From: an uncultured Tropicimonas sp.
GTDB lineage: Bacteria; Pseudomonadota; Alphaproteobacteria; Rhodobacterales; Rhodobacteraceae
Direction: 5' to 3'
DNA: 64,000 bases
Assembly: GCA_947495685.1 (NCBI GenBank)
Contig: CANLZY010000012.1
Span: 62,001 to 126,000 of the forward strand
Part shown: piece after piece, positions 28,448 through 37,595 of the stretch
How the letters are laid out: every line of letters begins with the position of its first letter
Position numbering within the stretch: the first letter of the stretch is position 1
Position numbers and translations under genes: made by a program
The notes under the pieces: generated by a model
Seen by the model: the letters and a program-made list of their open reading frames with translations, nothing else
The model's database searches: none
Told to the model about the DNA's origin: nothing

Positions 28448-29005
28448 TCAGCTCTCGGCGGCAAGCGCCTCGAGGATAGCGATCGCGCTGTCGCTGTCCC
28501 ACTCTGCGTCGCCCATCAGCCGACCGACTTCACGGCCCTCAGGGTCCAGAATTACCGTGATCGGCAGGCCCATCACGCCCAGTTCGCGGGCCAGCTTCTG
28601 CTTGGGATCGCGAAATTCCGGCAGGTTGGTTACCTCGATTTCGGCAAAGAATTTCGATATTCCGGTGACGGAGTTGCGCCCCGTCGCGATCGTCACGACC
28701 TCGACCGGCTTGCCGTCGAAATGGGTTTGCAGGTTGGCAAGGGTGGGCATCTCCTTTCGGCATGGAGCGCACCACGTGGCCCAGAAATTGACCACCACCC
28801 AGGTGCCGCGGTGATCCGACAGCCGATGTTCGCCCTCGCCAGCATCGACAAACGCGATGTCGGGGATCTCCTTGGGCGTCTCATGAAACGACAGCTTCTT
28901 CATGTCGCCGTCCCGCAAGGCGGCGATGGCCGTCATGTCGGCGGCAACCGGATTTGCCAAGAGCGCAAGGCCCGTATAGACCAACGCGGCCAACAATTGC
29001 TTCAT
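28448..29005 (-). CDS. TlpA-like periplasmic thiol-disulphide oxidoreductase
   Basis: Thioredoxin-fold protein of 185 residues with a signal peptide (about 1-21, ending VAADM) and the redox motif [14 protein letters not shown] (C79 and C82). It has the cis-proline region [20 protein letters not shown]. It should act in the periplasm, for example keeping cytochrome c or oxidase copper-site cysteines reduced, as TlpA and ResA do. The ATG at 29005 has GGAGG 7 bases upstream. It is divergent from argH with only 24 bases between starts. The thioredoxin-argH arrangement is familiar from related genera. Confidence 0.92.
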   Translation of the reverse strand: MKQLLAALVYTGLALLANPVAADMTAIAALRDGDMKKLSFHETPKEIPDIAFVDAGEGEHRLSDHRGTWVVVNFWATWCAPCRKEMPTLANLQTHFDGKPVEVVTIATGRNSVTGISKFFAEIEVTNLPEFRDPKQKLARELGVMGLPITVILDPEGREVGRLMGDAEWDSDSAIAILEALAAES

Positions 29006-29012
29006 ATTCCTA

Positions 29013-29021
29013 CCTCCGAGG
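29013..29021. promoter_or_regulatory. Facing, self-complementary Shine-Dalgarno sequences of tlpA-like gene and argH
   Basis: The 24 bases between the two divergent start codons (29006-29029) contain CCTCCGAGG. CCTCC is the minus-strand SD (GGAGG, 7 bases before 29005) and GAGG is the plus-strand SD (8 bases before 29030). The two directly abut. There is no room for promoters here, so each gene must be transcribed from within the other. Confidence 0.7.
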
Positions 29022-29029
29022 TCCCATTC

Positions 29030-30430
29030 ATGTCCGACGCCTCCAACCCTGCCGCCAACAAGATGTGGGGCGGTCGCTTCTCTTCCGGAGTCGACTCGAT
29101 CATGGAGGCGATCAACGCCTCGATCGGGTTCGACCGCCGGCTTGCCCCGCAGGATATCGAAGGCTCCCGCGCCCATGCGGCCATGCTGGCGGCCCAAGGC
29201 ATCATCACGGATAACGATGCCGAGGCGATCCGGGAAGGGCTCCTCACGGTGTTGTCAGAAATCGAGGGCGGAAGCTTCGAGTTCTCGACAGCGCTGGAGG
29301 ACATCCACATGAACGTGGAGGCGCGCCTGACCCAGTTGATCGGCACCCCGGCCGGCCGCCTGCACACCGCGCGCAGCCGCAACGACCAGGTGGCCGTGGA
29401 CTTCCGCCTTTGGGCGCGCGACCAGTACGATGCAGCCATCTCCGGGTTGCAAGCGCTGCAGGAGGCACTGTTGGCACAGGCCGACGCCGGGGCGGGTTGG
29501 GTGATGCCCGGCTTCACGCATCTTCAGACCGCACAGCCGGTGACCTGGGGCCACCACATGCTGGCGTACGTGGAGATGGCCGGGCGGGACCTGAGCCGCT
29601 TCCGCGACGGGCGGGCGCGCATGAACGAATGTCCGCTTGGCGCGGCAGCGCTGGCCGGAACGTCGTTTCCCATCGATCGCCACGCCACGGCGACAGCGCT
29701 TGGATTTGACCGCCCGATGGCCAATTCGCTGGATGCCGTCAGCGACCGTGATTTTGCGCTGGAATTCCTCGCCTCTGCCAGCATCTGCGCAATGCACCTG
29801 AGCCGGCTGGCCGAAGAACTGGTCATCTGGTCATCGGCGCAGTTCCGGTTTGTGACGCTGTCAGACCGTTTTTCGACCGGCTCCTCGATCATGCCGCAGA
29901 AAAAGAACCCCGATGCCGCCGAGTTGATCCGGGCCAAGATCGGCCGGATCGTCGGGGCCAACGTCGCGCTCCTGACGGTGATGAAGGGGCTGCCTCTGGC
30001 CTATTCCAAGGACATGCAGGAAGACAAGGAACAGGTCTTCGACGCCGCCGACACGCTGATTCTGGCGCTGGCGGCCATGACCGGCATGATCGCGGACATG
30101 ACGGCGAACCGCGAACAGCTGGAGGCCGCTGCCGCCAGTGGGTTCTCGACCGCGACCGACCTGGCGGACTGGCTGGTGCGGGAACTGGGACTGCCGTTCC
30201 GCGACGCGCACCACGTCACCGGCAGCCTCGTCGCGATGGCCGAGGCGCAGGGCTGCGACCTGCCCGACCTGACGCTGGAGCAGATGCAGGGCGTTCATGC
30301 CGGAATCACCGCAGGCGTTTTTGAAGTGCTCGGGGTTTACAACTCGGTCGCGAGCCGCACCTCCTACGGTGGAACGGCACCGGAGCGCGTTCGCGAGCAG
30401 GTGGCTCTTTGGGGGGACCGGATCGGATGA
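29030..30430 (+). CDS. argH: Argininosuccinate lyase
   Basis: Last step of arginine synthesis, splitting argininosuccinate into arginine and fumarate. The 466-residue protein begins [20 protein letters not shown], the usual N-terminus. The fumarase/aspartase-superfamily signature [15 protein letters not shown] (mobile loop with the catalytic serine, about residue 284) and [16 protein letters not shown] are present. GAGG lies 8 bases before the ATG. Its stop overlaps the next ATG (ATGA), starting an argH-lipoprotein-lipoprotein run towards lysA. Confidence 0.97.
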   Translation: MSDASNPAANKMWGGRFSSGVDSIMEAINASIGFDRRLAPQDIEGSRAHAAMLAAQGIITDNDAEAIREGLLTVLSEIEGGSFEFSTALEDIHMNVEARLTQLIGTPAGRLHTARSRNDQVAVDFRLWARDQYDAAISGLQALQEALLAQADAGAGWVMPGFTHLQTAQPVTWGHHMLAYVEMAGRDLSRFRDGRARMNECPLGAAALAGTSFPIDRHATATALGFDRPMANSLDAVSDRDFALEFLASASICAMHLSRLAEELVIWSSAQFRFVTLSDRFSTGSSIMPQKKNPDAAELIRAKIGRIVGANVALLTVMKGLPLAYSKDMQEDKEQVFDAADTLILALAAMTGMIADMTANREQLEAAAASGFSTATDLADWLVRELGLPFRDAHHVTGSLVAMAEAQGCDLPDLTLEQMQGVHAGITAGVFEVLGVYNSVASRTSYGGTAPERVREQVALWGDRIG

Positions 30431-30687
30431 AGCAGATTGTGACAGGACTGGCCGCCATATCGGTGCTGGGGGCCTGCGCCGATCCTCAGCCCCGGGCCGG
30501 CGTGGGGGTGAGCACCAACGGGAATGTCAGCGGTGGCGTTGGGGTAAACTCGACCTCGCCGCGCAATAACAATGTCAACACGACCGTGGCCGTCGGAACA
30601 GGCGGCGCAGGTGTCGCGGTTGGCACTGGAAATGTTTCGGTGGGCGTCGGGACCGGCGGGCGCCGGGGATTTGGGATGTGGTTCTGA
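30427..30687 (+). CDS. Small Gly/Val-rich lipoprotein
   Basis: An 86-residue protein whose ATG overlaps the argH stop (ATGA). The signal peptide has a lipobox VLGAC, so it should be lipidated. The mature part is a low-complexity repeat of alternating glycine and valine or threonine ([42 protein letters not shown]) with Asn/Ser. Such sequence suggests a beta-strand-rich or disordered surface lipoprotein. Function is unknown. It continues directly into the next lipoprotein gene. Confidence 0.75.
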   Translation: MKQIVTGLAAISVLGACADPQPRAGVGVSTNGNVSGGVGVNSTSPRNNNVNTTVAVGTGGAGVAVGTGNVSVGVGTGGRRGFGMWF

Positions 30688-30866
30688 TGCGCTGGTTTCT
30701 TGCTGTTTGTGTGGCCGCGCTGGTTGCCGGGTGTGGAGTCGACGGAGCGCCCATTCCGCCGGACACCCGGGAGCGGACGTCGACGGGCATCAACATTTCA
30801 GGGTCGGTCAAGGCGGGGGTTGCGGGCGGATCTGGCCAACCGACGCGAACAGTCGTCGGTTTCTGA
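30687..30866 (+). CDS. LptM-like small lipoprotein
   Basis: A 59-residue protein whose ATG overlaps the previous stop (TGATG). After a signal peptide with lipobox, VAGCGVDGAPIPPD, the short motif CG-xx-G-xxx-PP resembles the core of LptM/YifL. In E. coli that is CGLKGPLYFPP, from the LPS-translocon maturation factor encoded next to lysA/dapF. Its position between argH and lysA fits the same conserved neighbourhood. The mature tail is Gly/Ser/Thr-rich. Role in LptD/E assembly is inference from motif and synteny. Confidence 0.65.
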   Translation: MRWFLAVCVAALVAGCGVDGAPIPPDTRERTSTGINISGSVKAGVAGGSGQPTRTVVGF

Positions 30867-30875
30867 AGCCAGAGG

Positions 30876-31595
30876 TCAGTTGATCGGGGTATCGTGACCC
30901 ATCATCATGTCGGCTTCGCTTGAAAGAGCATCGAGGTCGGTTTCGAGTTTGCGGCGGAGCGCCTCCCGCGTGCCGTTATCCATGCGCTTGGGGATCTTTG
31001 CGTCCCAACGACGATACAGCATGCAGCCACGCCCGCCGGGTTTTGGCACCGCCAGACGATCCCATGCGTTGAGGGTTCGATACCGCTCGACCGAATTGGT
31101 GTAGAGCCAGATCGGAGCGCCGGTCAGCCGGGCCCAATCTATCGCTACCGTATTTGCCGTATGTGCCGGTCCGACCGGCCCGTCGATGGCAAATCCCATC
31201 GAAACACCTTGCCGGTACATTCGGGCGACTTGAAGCGAGGCGCCCGTGTTCGATTTGCGATCCCGCATTGGCAGCGTTTCCAGGCCAAACTTCTGCATGA
31301 TGCGCCCGACCATCCGTCCGGGGCGGGCCGCCGATGTGACCACGCAGAACGGCCCCCAGGACGGATCCCAGCCCTTGGGCGCCATCGTCAACCGACCGTG
31401 CCAAAGCACGACAATGACCGGTTGGCCTTGCGTCACCTCGGCCTGCATCTCGTCGCGCCCGTGAAAGGTCCATTCGGTGCGGTCGTACAGGCGTCGGATG
31501 TGGCGGGCGATCATACGGGTGGCCGCGCCGGTAACCTGCTTGCTGTCCGCGATCGCCTCCAGCCGTTTGCGAACGCGTTTCGAAATGGATGCCAT
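30876..31595 (-). CDS. Lysophospholipid acyltransferase-family protein (DUF374)
   Basis: A 239-residue protein of the DUF374/LPLAT group. Features are WTFHGRDEMQAEVTQGQPVIVVLWHGRLTMAP with a histidine in place of the HX4D histidine pair, SAARPGRMVGRIMQKFGLETLPMRDRKS, and YRQGVSMGFAIDGPVGPAHTAN (DGPxGP). Related DUF374 enzymes act in lipid A or phospholipid acylation, but substrate is unknown. ATG 31595 is preferred, with AGGGG upstream. It lies on the opposite strand, interrupting the lipoprotein-lysA run. Bases 31596-31874 hold no gene I can support. Confidence 0.85.
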   Translation of the reverse strand: MASISKRVRKRLEAIADSKQVTGAATRMIARHIRRLYDRTEWTFHGRDEMQAEVTQGQPVIVVLWHGRLTMAPKGWDPSWGPFCVVTSAARPGRMVGRIMQKFGLETLPMRDRKSNTGASLQVARMYRQGVSMGFAIDGPVGPAHTANTVAIDWARLTGAPIWLYTNSVERYRTLNAWDRLAVPKPGGRGCMLYRRWDAKIPKRMDNGTREALRRKLETDLDALSSEADMMMGHDTPIN

Positions 31596-31874
31596 GTCCC
31601 CTGTCCCCCCTGCGGCCGGCACTCAGGGCATTGTGGCAACCGCCCTCAAGTCCCTTAGCTGTCTTACCCCGCGCCGGTTCTTCTACAAGCCCCGTGGCCA
31701 ACGCGTGGCGCAGAGCCTGTCCGATGTGATCGACCGGGCACGGTGGACCACCGCCTGCGATCACACGGATCTGGTGTTCTGGCCGCGACGACACTCGGGC
31801 AACGGGCGGAATTGCGTTGACGCACCGGTCTGATATGACGCGGTTTCCGACCCAAGCGACGAAGGACGCGCCCC

Positions 31875-33140
31875 ATGGATCATTTCCTCTACCGCAATGG
31901 CACGCTCTACGCCGAGGATGTCGCGGTTTCCGAGATCGCCGCCGCGGTCGGCACGCCGTTCTACTGCTATTCCACGGCCACGCTGGAACGTCATTTCCGG
32001 CTGTTCGATTCGGCACTGGACCCGCTGCCGCACCTTGTGTGCTTTGCCATGAAGTCGAACTCCAATCAGGCGATCCTGAAAACCCTGGCGCGGCTGGGTG
32101 CGGGTATGGATGTGGTCTCGGGCGGGGAATATGCGCGCGCCAAGGCGGCGGGTGTGCCGGGGGACCGGATCGTGTTTTCCGGCGTGGGCAAGACGGCCGT
32201 AGAAATGCGGACGGCGCTGGAGGGGGGCATCCGCCAGTTCAACTTGGAGAGCGAACCCGAGATGGAGCTGCTGAGCGCCATCGCGGTATCGATGGGCGTG
32301 GTGGCCCCGGTCACGCTGAGGGTCAATCCGGATGTCGATGCGCGCACCCATGCAAAGATCGCCACGGGAAAATCAGAGAACAAGTTCGGCATCCCGATCG
32401 CACGGGCGCGCGATGTCTATGCCCGCGCCGCCGGCCTGCCGGGGTTGGAGGTGATCGGGATCGACGTTCACATCGGCTCGCAACTGACCGACCTGGAGCC
32501 GTTCGAGCAGGCCTATCTCAAGGTGGCCGACCTGACGGCGGTTCTGCGGGCGGATGGCCACGACATCCGGCGGCTCGACCTTGGTGGAGGTCTTGGCATT
32601 CCCTACACTCGCAGCAACATCGCGCCGCCGTTGCCGAGCGACTATGGCGACCTGATCAAGCGGACGGTTGGGGACCTGGGCTGCGAAGTGGAGATCGAGC
32701 CCGGACGGCTGATTTCCGGCAACGCCGGGATAATGGTCAGCGCAGTGATCTATGTGAAGAATGGCGAGGGCCGGGATTTCCTGATCCTGGATGGCGCGAT
32801 GAACGACTTGATTCGCCCGTCCATGTACGACGCCCATCACGATATCGTGCCCGTGCAGGAGCCTGCCGCCGGTGCCGAACAGGCCCCCGTCGACATCGTC
32901 GGCCCTGTTTGTGAAAGTGGCGATACCTTTGCAAAACAACGCAATATGCCGCCGCTGGCTTCGGGCGACCTGGTGGCGTTTCGCTCGGCCGGGGCCTATG
33001 GCGCGGTGATGTCCTCGGAATACAACACGCGTCCGCTGATTCCGGAGGTTCTGGTCAACGGGGATCAATTCGCCGTCATCCGGTCACGTCCGACCTTTGA
33101 CGAAATGATCGCGCGCGATAACATTCCCGAGTGGCTTTAG
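31875..33140 (+). CDS. lysA: Diaminopimelate decarboxylase
   Basis: PLP enzyme converting meso-diaminopimelate to lysine. The 421-residue protein has the PLP lysine in FAMKSNSN (K60) in the N-terminal TIM barrel, GIDVHIGSQL, LDLGGGLGIPY, and the second-domain GPVCESGDTF with the catalytic cysteine (about residue 345) and MPPLASGDLVAF. The protein starts with MDHFLYRNGTLYAEDV, typical for the Rhodobacteraceae form. It is downstream of argH and the lipoproteins but separated by the opposite-strand acyltransferase. Confidence 0.97.
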   Translation: MDHFLYRNGTLYAEDVAVSEIAAAVGTPFYCYSTATLERHFRLFDSALDPLPHLVCFAMKSNSNQAILKTLARLGAGMDVVSGGEYARAKAAGVPGDRIVFSGVGKTAVEMRTALEGGIRQFNLESEPEMELLSAIAVSMGVVAPVTLRVNPDVDARTHAKIATGKSENKFGIPIARARDVYARAAGLPGLEVIGIDVHIGSQLTDLEPFEQAYLKVADLTAVLRADGHDIRRLDLGGGLGIPYTRSNIAPPLPSDYGDLIKRTVGDLGCEVEIEPGRLISGNAGIMVSAVIYVKNGEGRDFLILDGAMNDLIRPSMYDAHHDIVPVQEPAAGAEQAPVDIVGPVCESGDTFAKQRNMPPLASGDLVAFRSAGAYGAVMSSEYNTRPLIPEVLVNGDQFAVIRSRPTFDEMIARDNIPEWL

Positions 33141-33189
33141 TAACATCGCCACCCGCGGCTCGGGTGTTCGGGCTGTCGAAAGGAGCGAG

Positions 33190-35790
33190 ATGACCCCAGA
33201 GGCAGCCTCCGCGCATGCCATGAGTCGGCTGCGTCGCCCGTTGCGCCTGACCCGCCTGGGAATGGTGGCGGAACGTCTGACCCGTTGTTTCTGGCCTGTT
33301 TGGTCGATCCTGTTTGCCGTCATTTCCGGTCTGTTCCTTGGCCTTCACGAGACCGCGCCGGTCGAGGTCGTCTGGATTGGTGGTGTGATCGCCGCCACCG
33401 CTCTGGTCTGGTTTGCTGTTGCGGGGGTGCGTCGGTTCCACTGGCCCACACGGTCCGAGGCTTTGGAGCGGTTGGATTCGACCCTGCCGGGGCGACCGAT
33501 CCAGGCGTTGAACGACCAGCAGGCGATCGGCGCGGGCGATGCCGCTTCGGCTGCGGTGTGGGCGGCCCATTTGGACCGAATGGCGCAACGCGCCGCACAG
33601 GCGCGTCGCGTTGCGCCGGATCTGTCGCTGACCCGGCGCGATCCCTATGCCCTGCGCTATGTCGCGGCGACTGCCCTTGGCGTGGCGTTGCTGTTCGGGT
33701 CGATCTGGCAGGCGGCAACAGTGGTACAGACTGTTGCGCCCGGCGACGACGCGCTGGCGGTTTCAGGCGTGTCCTGGGAGGGGTGGGTGGAGCCGCCGGC
33801 CTATACTGGCAAGCCGAGTCTCTATCTGAACGACATACCGGCAGGTGCGCTGCTGGCGCCCAAGGGCAGCCGCGTGACGCTGCGCCTGTACGGCGAGGTT
33901 GGCGCGCTGAGTGTCGACGAGACCGTTTCAGGGCGTCTGGGAGAGACCATCGAACCCGCGTCCGCAGCCAATCAGGGTTTCGAGATCGTTCAGGACGGCC
34001 GGTTGGCCATTATGGGCCCCGGCGGGCGGGAATGGGCCGTGTCGGTGAGTGCCGACCTGCCGCCTCAGGTCAGTCTTGAGGGAAATGTCGAACGCGAGGC
34101 AAGCGGCCGGATGAGCCAGGCCTTTCGGGCGCAGGACGATTTTGGGGTTGTCGGCGGCAGTGCTGTGATCGCGCTGGACCTGCAGGCATTGGAACGGCGC
34201 CATGGGTTGGCCGCCGACCCGGATCCGCGCCCGTCGATCGAGGCTGACCTGCCAATGACAATCAGTGGCGACCGGGCGGACTTTGTTGAAACACTGGTCG
34301 AGGACTTTTCCAAGCATCCCTGGGTGGGATTGCCGGTCACCCTGACGCTGTCGGTCGCGGATGCGTCGGGGCAGGCGGGCTCATCCGTGCCGATGGAGAT
34401 GGCGTTGCCGGGCCGGCGATTCTTTGACCCGCTGGCCGCTGCGTTGATCGAGCAGCGCCGGGACCTGCTCTGGGCGCGGGGCAACGGCACCCGCGTGGCG
34501 AAAATCATTCGGGCGGTCACCCACCGGCCCGACGAAATCATTCGCGACGGCGCGACCTTCCTGCCATTGCGTGTGGCGCTGCGGCGGCTGGAGGCGGACA
34601 TCGCCTCGTCGGCGGGGTTGTCCGCAGCCGTGCAGGAAGAGGTCGCCGAGGCGCTGTGGACGATTGCCGTCAAGATCGAAGAGGGCGATCTGTCGAATGC
34701 GATGGAACGATTGCGGCGTGCGCAGGACCGCCTGTCGGAGGCGATCCGCAATGGAGCGACGGACGAAGAGATCGCCCAGTTGATGGACGAACTGCGTGAG
34801 GCGATGCAGGACTACATGCGCCAACTGGCCCAGCAGCAGGACCCCAACCAGCAGCAACAGCAGGCGGAAAACACACAGACGATCACCGGCGACCAGTTGC
34901 AACAGCTTCTGGACCGGTTGCAGCAATTGATGGAAGAGGGCCGGACCGCCGAGGCCCAGCAGTTGCTGGAGCAATTGCGTCAGATGATGGAGAACATGCA
35001 GGTTGCGCAGGGCCAGCAGGGTCAGGGTCAACAGAGCCCCGGCGAGCAAGCCATGCAGGACCTGGCAGAGACCCTGCGGGATCAGCAGGGGTTGTCTGAC
35101 GAGGCCTTCCGCGACCTGCAGGAACAGTTCAACCCTGACAGCGGCTCGCAGCAAGGTCAGAGCAGCCAGAGCCAAGGCAACGAAGATGGCGACGGGCAGG
35201 GGCAAAACAACGAGGGACAGGGCGAGCAAGGCTCCGAGGGTCAGGACGGCCAGGGCCAGGACGGCCAGCGGCCGGGGCAACAGGGACAACCGAGCGCGAG
35301 CGATCTGGCGGATCGTCAAGAGGCCCTGCGCCGACGGCTGGACGGATTGCGCCAGAACCTTCCGGGCGCCGGCAGCGAAGCCGGCGATGCCGCACGCGAG
35401 GCCCTGCGCGAAGGTGGTACGGCGATGGGACGGGCCGAAGACGCACTGGAGGGTGACAACCTTGCAGAGGCCATCGATCAGCAATCGCGGGCCATGGAGG
35501 CGATCCGAGAGGGGATGCGAAACCTCGGAGAGGCGCTGGCGGAACAGCAACAGCAGCAGGGCGGGCAAGGCCAGCAGATGGGTCAGGCCGAAAGGAACGG
35601 ACAACGGGACCCGCTGGGACGCGAGGCCGGAAACTCTGGCAGTTTCGGCAGCGAGGACAACCTGTTGCAGGGCGACGACATCTATCGCCGGGCCCGGGAC
35701 CTGCTCGATGAAATTCGCCGCCGCTCAAGTGATCGCGAACGCCCCGAAGTGGAACTGGACTATCTGCGGCGATTGCTGGACCGGTTCTGA
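33190..35790 (+). CDS. TIGR02302-family protein (DUF4175-type), Gln-rich
   Basis: An 866-residue protein of the TIGR02302/DUF4175 family of alphaproteobacteria. Two hydrophobic helices near the N-terminus (about residues 35-55 and 63-80) and one near 150-170 anchor it. A periplasmic-like beta domain follows, then a helical domain (RLEADIASSAGLSAAVQEEVAEALW) and a very long Gln-rich region (about residues 530-820) with many QQQ runs, coiled-coil heptads and GQGQ/GEQG low complexity. The C-terminus (YLRRLLDRF) is conserved. Function is unknown; the architecture suggests an envelope scaffold. It lies 49 bases after lysA. Confidence 0.85.
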   Translation: MTPEAASAHAMSRLRRPLRLTRLGMVAERLTRCFWPVWSILFAVISGLFLGLHETAPVEVVWIGGVIAATALVWFAVAGVRRFHWPTRSEALERLDSTLPGRPIQALNDQQAIGAGDAASAAVWAAHLDRMAQRAAQARRVAPDLSLTRRDPYALRYVAATALGVALLFGSIWQAATVVQTVAPGDDALAVSGVSWEGWVEPPAYTGKPSLYLNDIPAGALLAPKGSRVTLRLYGEVGALSVDETVSGRLGETIEPASAANQGFEIVQDGRLAIMGPGGREWAVSVSADLPPQVSLEGNVEREASGRMSQAFRAQDDFGVVGGSAVIALDLQALERRHGLAADPDPRPSIEADLPMTISGDRADFVETLVEDFSKHPWVGLPVTLTLSVADASGQAGSSVPMEMALPGRRFFDPLAAALIEQRRDLLWARGNGTRVAKIIRAVTHRPDEIIRDGATFLPLRVALRRLEADIASSAGLSAAVQEEVAEALWTIAVKIEEGDLSNAMERLRRAQDRLSEAIRNGATDEEIAQLMDELREAMQDYMRQLAQQQDPNQQQQQAENTQTITGDQLQQLLDRLQQLMEEGRTAEAQQLLEQLRQMMENMQVAQGQQGQGQQSPGEQAMQDLAETLRDQQGLSDEAFRDLQEQFNPDSGSQQGQSSQSQGNEDGDGQGQNNEGQGEQGSEGQDGQGQDGQRPGQQGQPSASDLADRQEALRRRLDGLRQNLPGAGSEAGDAAREALREGGTAMGRAEDALEGDNLAEAIDQQSRAMEAIREGMRNLGEALAEQQQQQGGQGQQMGQAERNGQRDPLGREAGNSGSFGSEDNLLQGDDIYRRARDLLDEIRRRSSDRERPEVELDYLRRLLDRF

Positions 35791-35794
35791 GGCG

Positions 35795-35869
35795 CTCCCG
35801 CCCGTCGCAGCCCCATACCGGATGGGACCGCTCCCGTTGGGCCGGGCACCTGCGGTGCGCCGGTGCCCG
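35795..35869 (+). repeat. Dispersed intergenic hairpin element, copy 1
   Basis: Two boxes, CTCCCGCCCGTCGC (35795-35808) and GCTCCCGTTGGGCCG (35830-35844), are identical to boxes at 41814 and 41849, with exactly the same 35-base register. Between them is a hairpin (CCCAT-ACCGG-ATGGG), and after them another (CGGGCACC ... GGTGCCCG, 8-base stem, 35843-35869). In the second copy the arms differ in sequence but still pair. It begins 4 bases after the TIGR02302 stop. The rest of the gap to 35962 shows no gene. Confidence 0.75.
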
Positions 35870-35962
35870 ATAAGCGGGGTTGCCCAGGCTGTGTGACCTC
35901 TTTCGGGGAAATTGTCGGTCCTCAGTGCATGGACCCCGCTGGTATCGCCCATGCTCATTGGG

Positions 35963-36691
35963 TCATGGCGTCGGCGGCACAAACCCTGCGTCGGTCATCA
36001 GACGGTTGGAGACTGTTTCGATCTGTACTTCCAGCTCGGCCATAAAGGGCCGCGCATCCTGACCGGGCGCAATGGTCGGCAAAAATTCCACCACGGCCAG
36101 CCCGGGCTTTCGCAGCACGCCGAACCTCGGCCAGAACACCCCGACATTCGTGGCCGCCGGAACACAGCCTTGCCCCAGTTGCTGGTACAGGACGCCGGTT
36201 CCGATCTTGTAGGGGCGGATTGCTTCCGGTGCGACGCGGGTTCCCTGCGGATAGATGATCAGCTGCCCGGGAACAGACCGCCCGGCTTCGACCCGCGATT
36301 TCATGCTTTCGATTGCTTGGGCGCGCTTGCCCCGGTCCACCGGAACGCAGCCGATCCAATGCGCATACCATCCGACGATCGGCACCCACTTGAGCTCGGC
36401 TTTCATGATGAACTTTGGCCGGGGCACCACCGACACGATCATGATGATGTCAAAGAACGACTGGTGCTTGGACGCAATCAGGCATTCGTCGGTCGGGATC
36501 TGGCCGCGGATCTCGGATTTCAGGCCGACCATCCAACTGGCGGTCCAGCGGACCCACCGGCAATAGGTTCGGCAGGCCGTATAGGCGGTGGGGCGGTGAA
36601 ACAGGACGATGGGCGTGAAGAACGCCGCCATCAGCGCCATCATGACGTACATCTGGATGTTGAACAGCAGCGAACGCAGGTATTGCAGCAT
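35963..36691 (-). CDS. 1-acyl-sn-glycerol-3-phosphate acyltransferase (PlsC type)
   Basis: Makes phosphatidic acid from lysophosphatidic acid. The 242-residue membrane-associated enzyme has two N-terminal hydrophobic helices and the HX4D motif in SKHQSFFD (H76, D81). The glycerophosphate-binding motif is IYPQGTRV, with Gln replacing the usual Glu of EGTR. The next conserved block is IKPYK-like (IRPYKIGTGVLY). The ATG lies a base after the ftsX stop, so it is co-transcribed with ftsEX. The FtsEX-PlsC linkage ties division and envelope growth, which is common in related bacteria. Confidence 0.88.
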   Translation of the reverse strand: MLQYLRSLLFNIQMYVMMALMAAFFTPIVLFHRPTAYTACRTYCRWVRWTASWMVGLKSEIRGQIPTDECLIASKHQSFFDIIMIVSVVPRPKFIMKAELKWVPIVGWYAHWIGCVPVDRGKRAQAIESMKSRVEAGRSVPGQLIIYPQGTRVAPEAIRPYKIGTGVLYQQLGQGCVPAATNVGVFWPRFGVLRKPGLAVVEFLPTIAPGQDARPFMAELEVQIETVSNRLMTDAGFVPPTP

Positions 36692-36692
36692 G

Positions 36693-37595
36693 TCAGGTCG
36701 TCTCTCGCAATTGCCGGAAGGCGGCGAAACGGGTGGCGGCAAAGGCAACGATGCTTGCGACCGGCGGAATGATCAACGGGAGCAGCCAGCCGACGCCTGA
36801 GAACCCGAGCCCGGTGAGGAAGCCGCCAGCAGCGTCTGCCCGGGGCAGAAGCGCAATCGCCAACACGCCCAGGGCCGTGCCGACCAGCGCCCCGGTGAAG
36901 GCGCGCAGGGTGTAGCGGCGGACGAACGCCCGGGCGATATAGGTGTCGAGTGCCCCGATCAGTCGCAAGGCGGCGATGACCTTGGCGTTGGCCGCAAGGG
37001 AGGCCTGGGCGGAGAGGGTGATCATGGCCGCCGTCGCCGCCGAGATCAGCGCCAGCGAGATCAGCCCGAGGGTCCGCAACCGCTCCGCCGCCCGGACCAA
37101 TGGCCGCCGCCAGCGGGTGTGATCGTCGTACAGGGCACCGGGGGCTTCGCCGGCCAGCCGCGCGCGCAAACCGTCGGCATCGACGCCGTCTACGGTCTCG
37201 ATCACTTCGATCAGTTCGGGGATCTGGAGCCGGTCCAGCGGCAGGTCGGGCCCGAACCAGGGCTCCAGCAGGTCCAGGCGTTCCTCGCGGGTCAGTGGGC
37301 GAGCGGTAGCGATGCCGGGGGTGGTCTGCAAGACAGCCATGGCGTTGTCGAGCTGTTGCTGCATCTGGCCAGCCGGAGCTGAAATTCGCACCGTGGCCGT
37401 GCGCGCGAGGGCCTCGGACCAACGGGTCGCCAACCGGTCGGTCGCCAACGATAGCGCCAGCGCAAAGACCGCCAGGAAAGCCATCGCCGCCGCGGTGAAA
37501 ACTGTCAGCCGTGCCGTGTATCCGGTGGGTGGGACCACGCGGTCAGCACCGGAGTTGCCGGTCATCGCCGCGCCCAGGCGCGCTAGCCAGGTCAC
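36693..37595 (-). CDS. ftsX: Cell division protein FtsX
   Basis: Membrane partner of FtsE in the divisome, controlling periplasmic peptidoglycan hydrolases. The 300-residue protein has one N-terminal helix (TVFTAAAMAFLAVFALALSL), a periplasmic domain of about 120 residues, then three helices at the C-terminus (LISLALISAATAAMITLS, FTGALVGTALGVLAIALL, LPLIIPPVASIVAFAATRF) with the MacB/FtsX signature RLIGALDTYIARAFVRRYTL. It starts with GTG inside the ftsE stop (GTGA), indicating coupled translation. Confidence 0.92.
   Translation of the reverse strand: MTWLARLGAAMTGNSGADRVVPPTGYTARLTVFTAAAMAFLAVFALALSLATDRLATRWSEALARTATVRISAPAGQMQQQLDNAMAVLQTTPGIATARPLTREERLDLLEPWFGPDLPLDRLQIPELIEVIETVDGVDADGLRARLAGEAPGALYDDHTRWRRPLVRAAERLRTLGLISLALISAATAAMITLSAQASLAANAKVIAALRLIGALDTYIARAFVRRYTLRAFTGALVGTALGVLAIALLPRADAAGGFLTGLGFSGVGWLLPLIIPPVASIVAFAATRFAAFRQLRETT

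Noticed and set aside
31664-31876. Frames in the gap between the DUF374 gene and lysA
   Set aside because: Short, Arg-rich, without ribosome sites, and probably random.
35003-35896. 297-codon frame inside the Gln-rich part of the TIGR02302 gene
   Set aside because: Repeated CAG/CAA codons keep alternative frames open; the product is Arg/Ala-rich without domain, so it is a shadow of the low-complexity region.
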